From DATGZX01 sp035296965 (GTDB lineage Bacteria; Planctomycetota; Planctomycetia; Gemmatales; Gemmataceae): DNA of 22,686 nucleotides. Location of the stretch: NCBI GenBank assembly GCA_035296965.1, contig DATGZX010000058.1, positions 1-22,686 on the forward strand. Direction: 5' to 3'. Shown here one piece after another: positions 22,636 to 22,686 of the stretch. Each line of letters opens with the position of its first letter. The first letter of the stretch is position 1. The notes under the pieces are model-generated. The model saw only the letters and a program-made list of their open reading frames with translations. It searched no databases and had not been told where the DNA came from. Made by a program: the position numbers and the translations under genes.

Positions 22636-22685
22636 GACATCTCCAGGGGGACTTTCTGGAGTTCGCCCTTGGAGATGTCACCATG
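22636..22685 (+). promoter_or_regulatory. Alternative hairpins over the Shine-Dalgarno of a gene starting at the window edge
   Basis: GACATCTCCA (22636-22645) is perfectly complementary to TGGAGATGTC (22670-22679). That second arm contains GGAG (22671-22674), 8 nt before an ATG at 22683-22685. CTCCAG (22641-22646) can instead pair with CTGGAG (22656-22661). The two helices share CTCCA, so they exclude each other; one hides the ribosome site and the other frees it. The downstream gene is outside the window, so its identity is unknown. Confidence 0.4.
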
Positions 22686-22686
22686 A

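Overview
The window looks like a high-GC chromosomal segment of a planctomycete-type bacterium, possibly a Gemmataceae relative. This is an inference from gene content: a GspA/ExeA-type AAA ATPase beside a CpsD-like protein, a Uma2-family protein, many small conserved genes of a kind I associate with planctomycetes, and short palindromic repeats. No rRNA or tRNA gene was found, so the taxonomy is a guess.

Layout. Positions 1-138 hold the 3' end of a transposase (probably ISAs1-like). Positions 139-533 are non-coding and rich in ATGTCATGT-type palindromes. Positions 534-6799 hold a plus-strand operon of six genes: a CDP-glucose 4,6-dehydratase-like SDR, a second sugar-nucleotide SDR, a membrane-anchored GT2 glycosyltransferase, the N- and C-terminal halves of a two-subunit transketolase, and an RfbH/E1-type 3-dehydrase with its iron-sulfur cysteines and PLP-site histidine intact. 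Together they suggest a CDP-3,6-dideoxyhexose, possibly carrying a two-carbon branch added by the transketolase, that is moved to a lipid carrier for surface polysaccharide.

Positions 6995-12050 (minus strand) hold a CpsD/BY-kinase-like protein with a degenerate P-loop, an ExeA-type AAA ATPase, and a secreted subtilisin-like protein with a large coiled-coil insertion and no serine at the usual catalytic position. Positions 12289-13916 (plus) hold an SDR oxidoreductase and uroporphyrinogen-III synthase. Positions 13980-15137 (minus) hold a cupin and a Uma2-family protein.

Positions 15357-17616 hold small plus-strand genes (DUF4258, a wHTH-like protein, a ParB-like pair, an antitoxin-like protein) and gene remnants. 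A family of about 50-bp inverted-repeat elements is scattered from 14.4 to 17.6 kb. Positions 17590-19245 (minus) hold a two-gene putative phage-defence unit: an AbiJ-like abortive infection protein and a HEPN-motif protein. Positions 19572-22342 (minus) hold a secreted SIMPL-domain protein and an M20 metallopeptidase, separated by a hexamer-based inverted repeat and a second copy of a 48-bp double-hairpin repeat also found at 6849-6896.

The right edge (22535-22686) looks like a leader: a possible 23-codon peptide, then two mutually exclusive hairpins, one of which covers the Shine-Dalgarno of a gene that starts at the last bases of the window.
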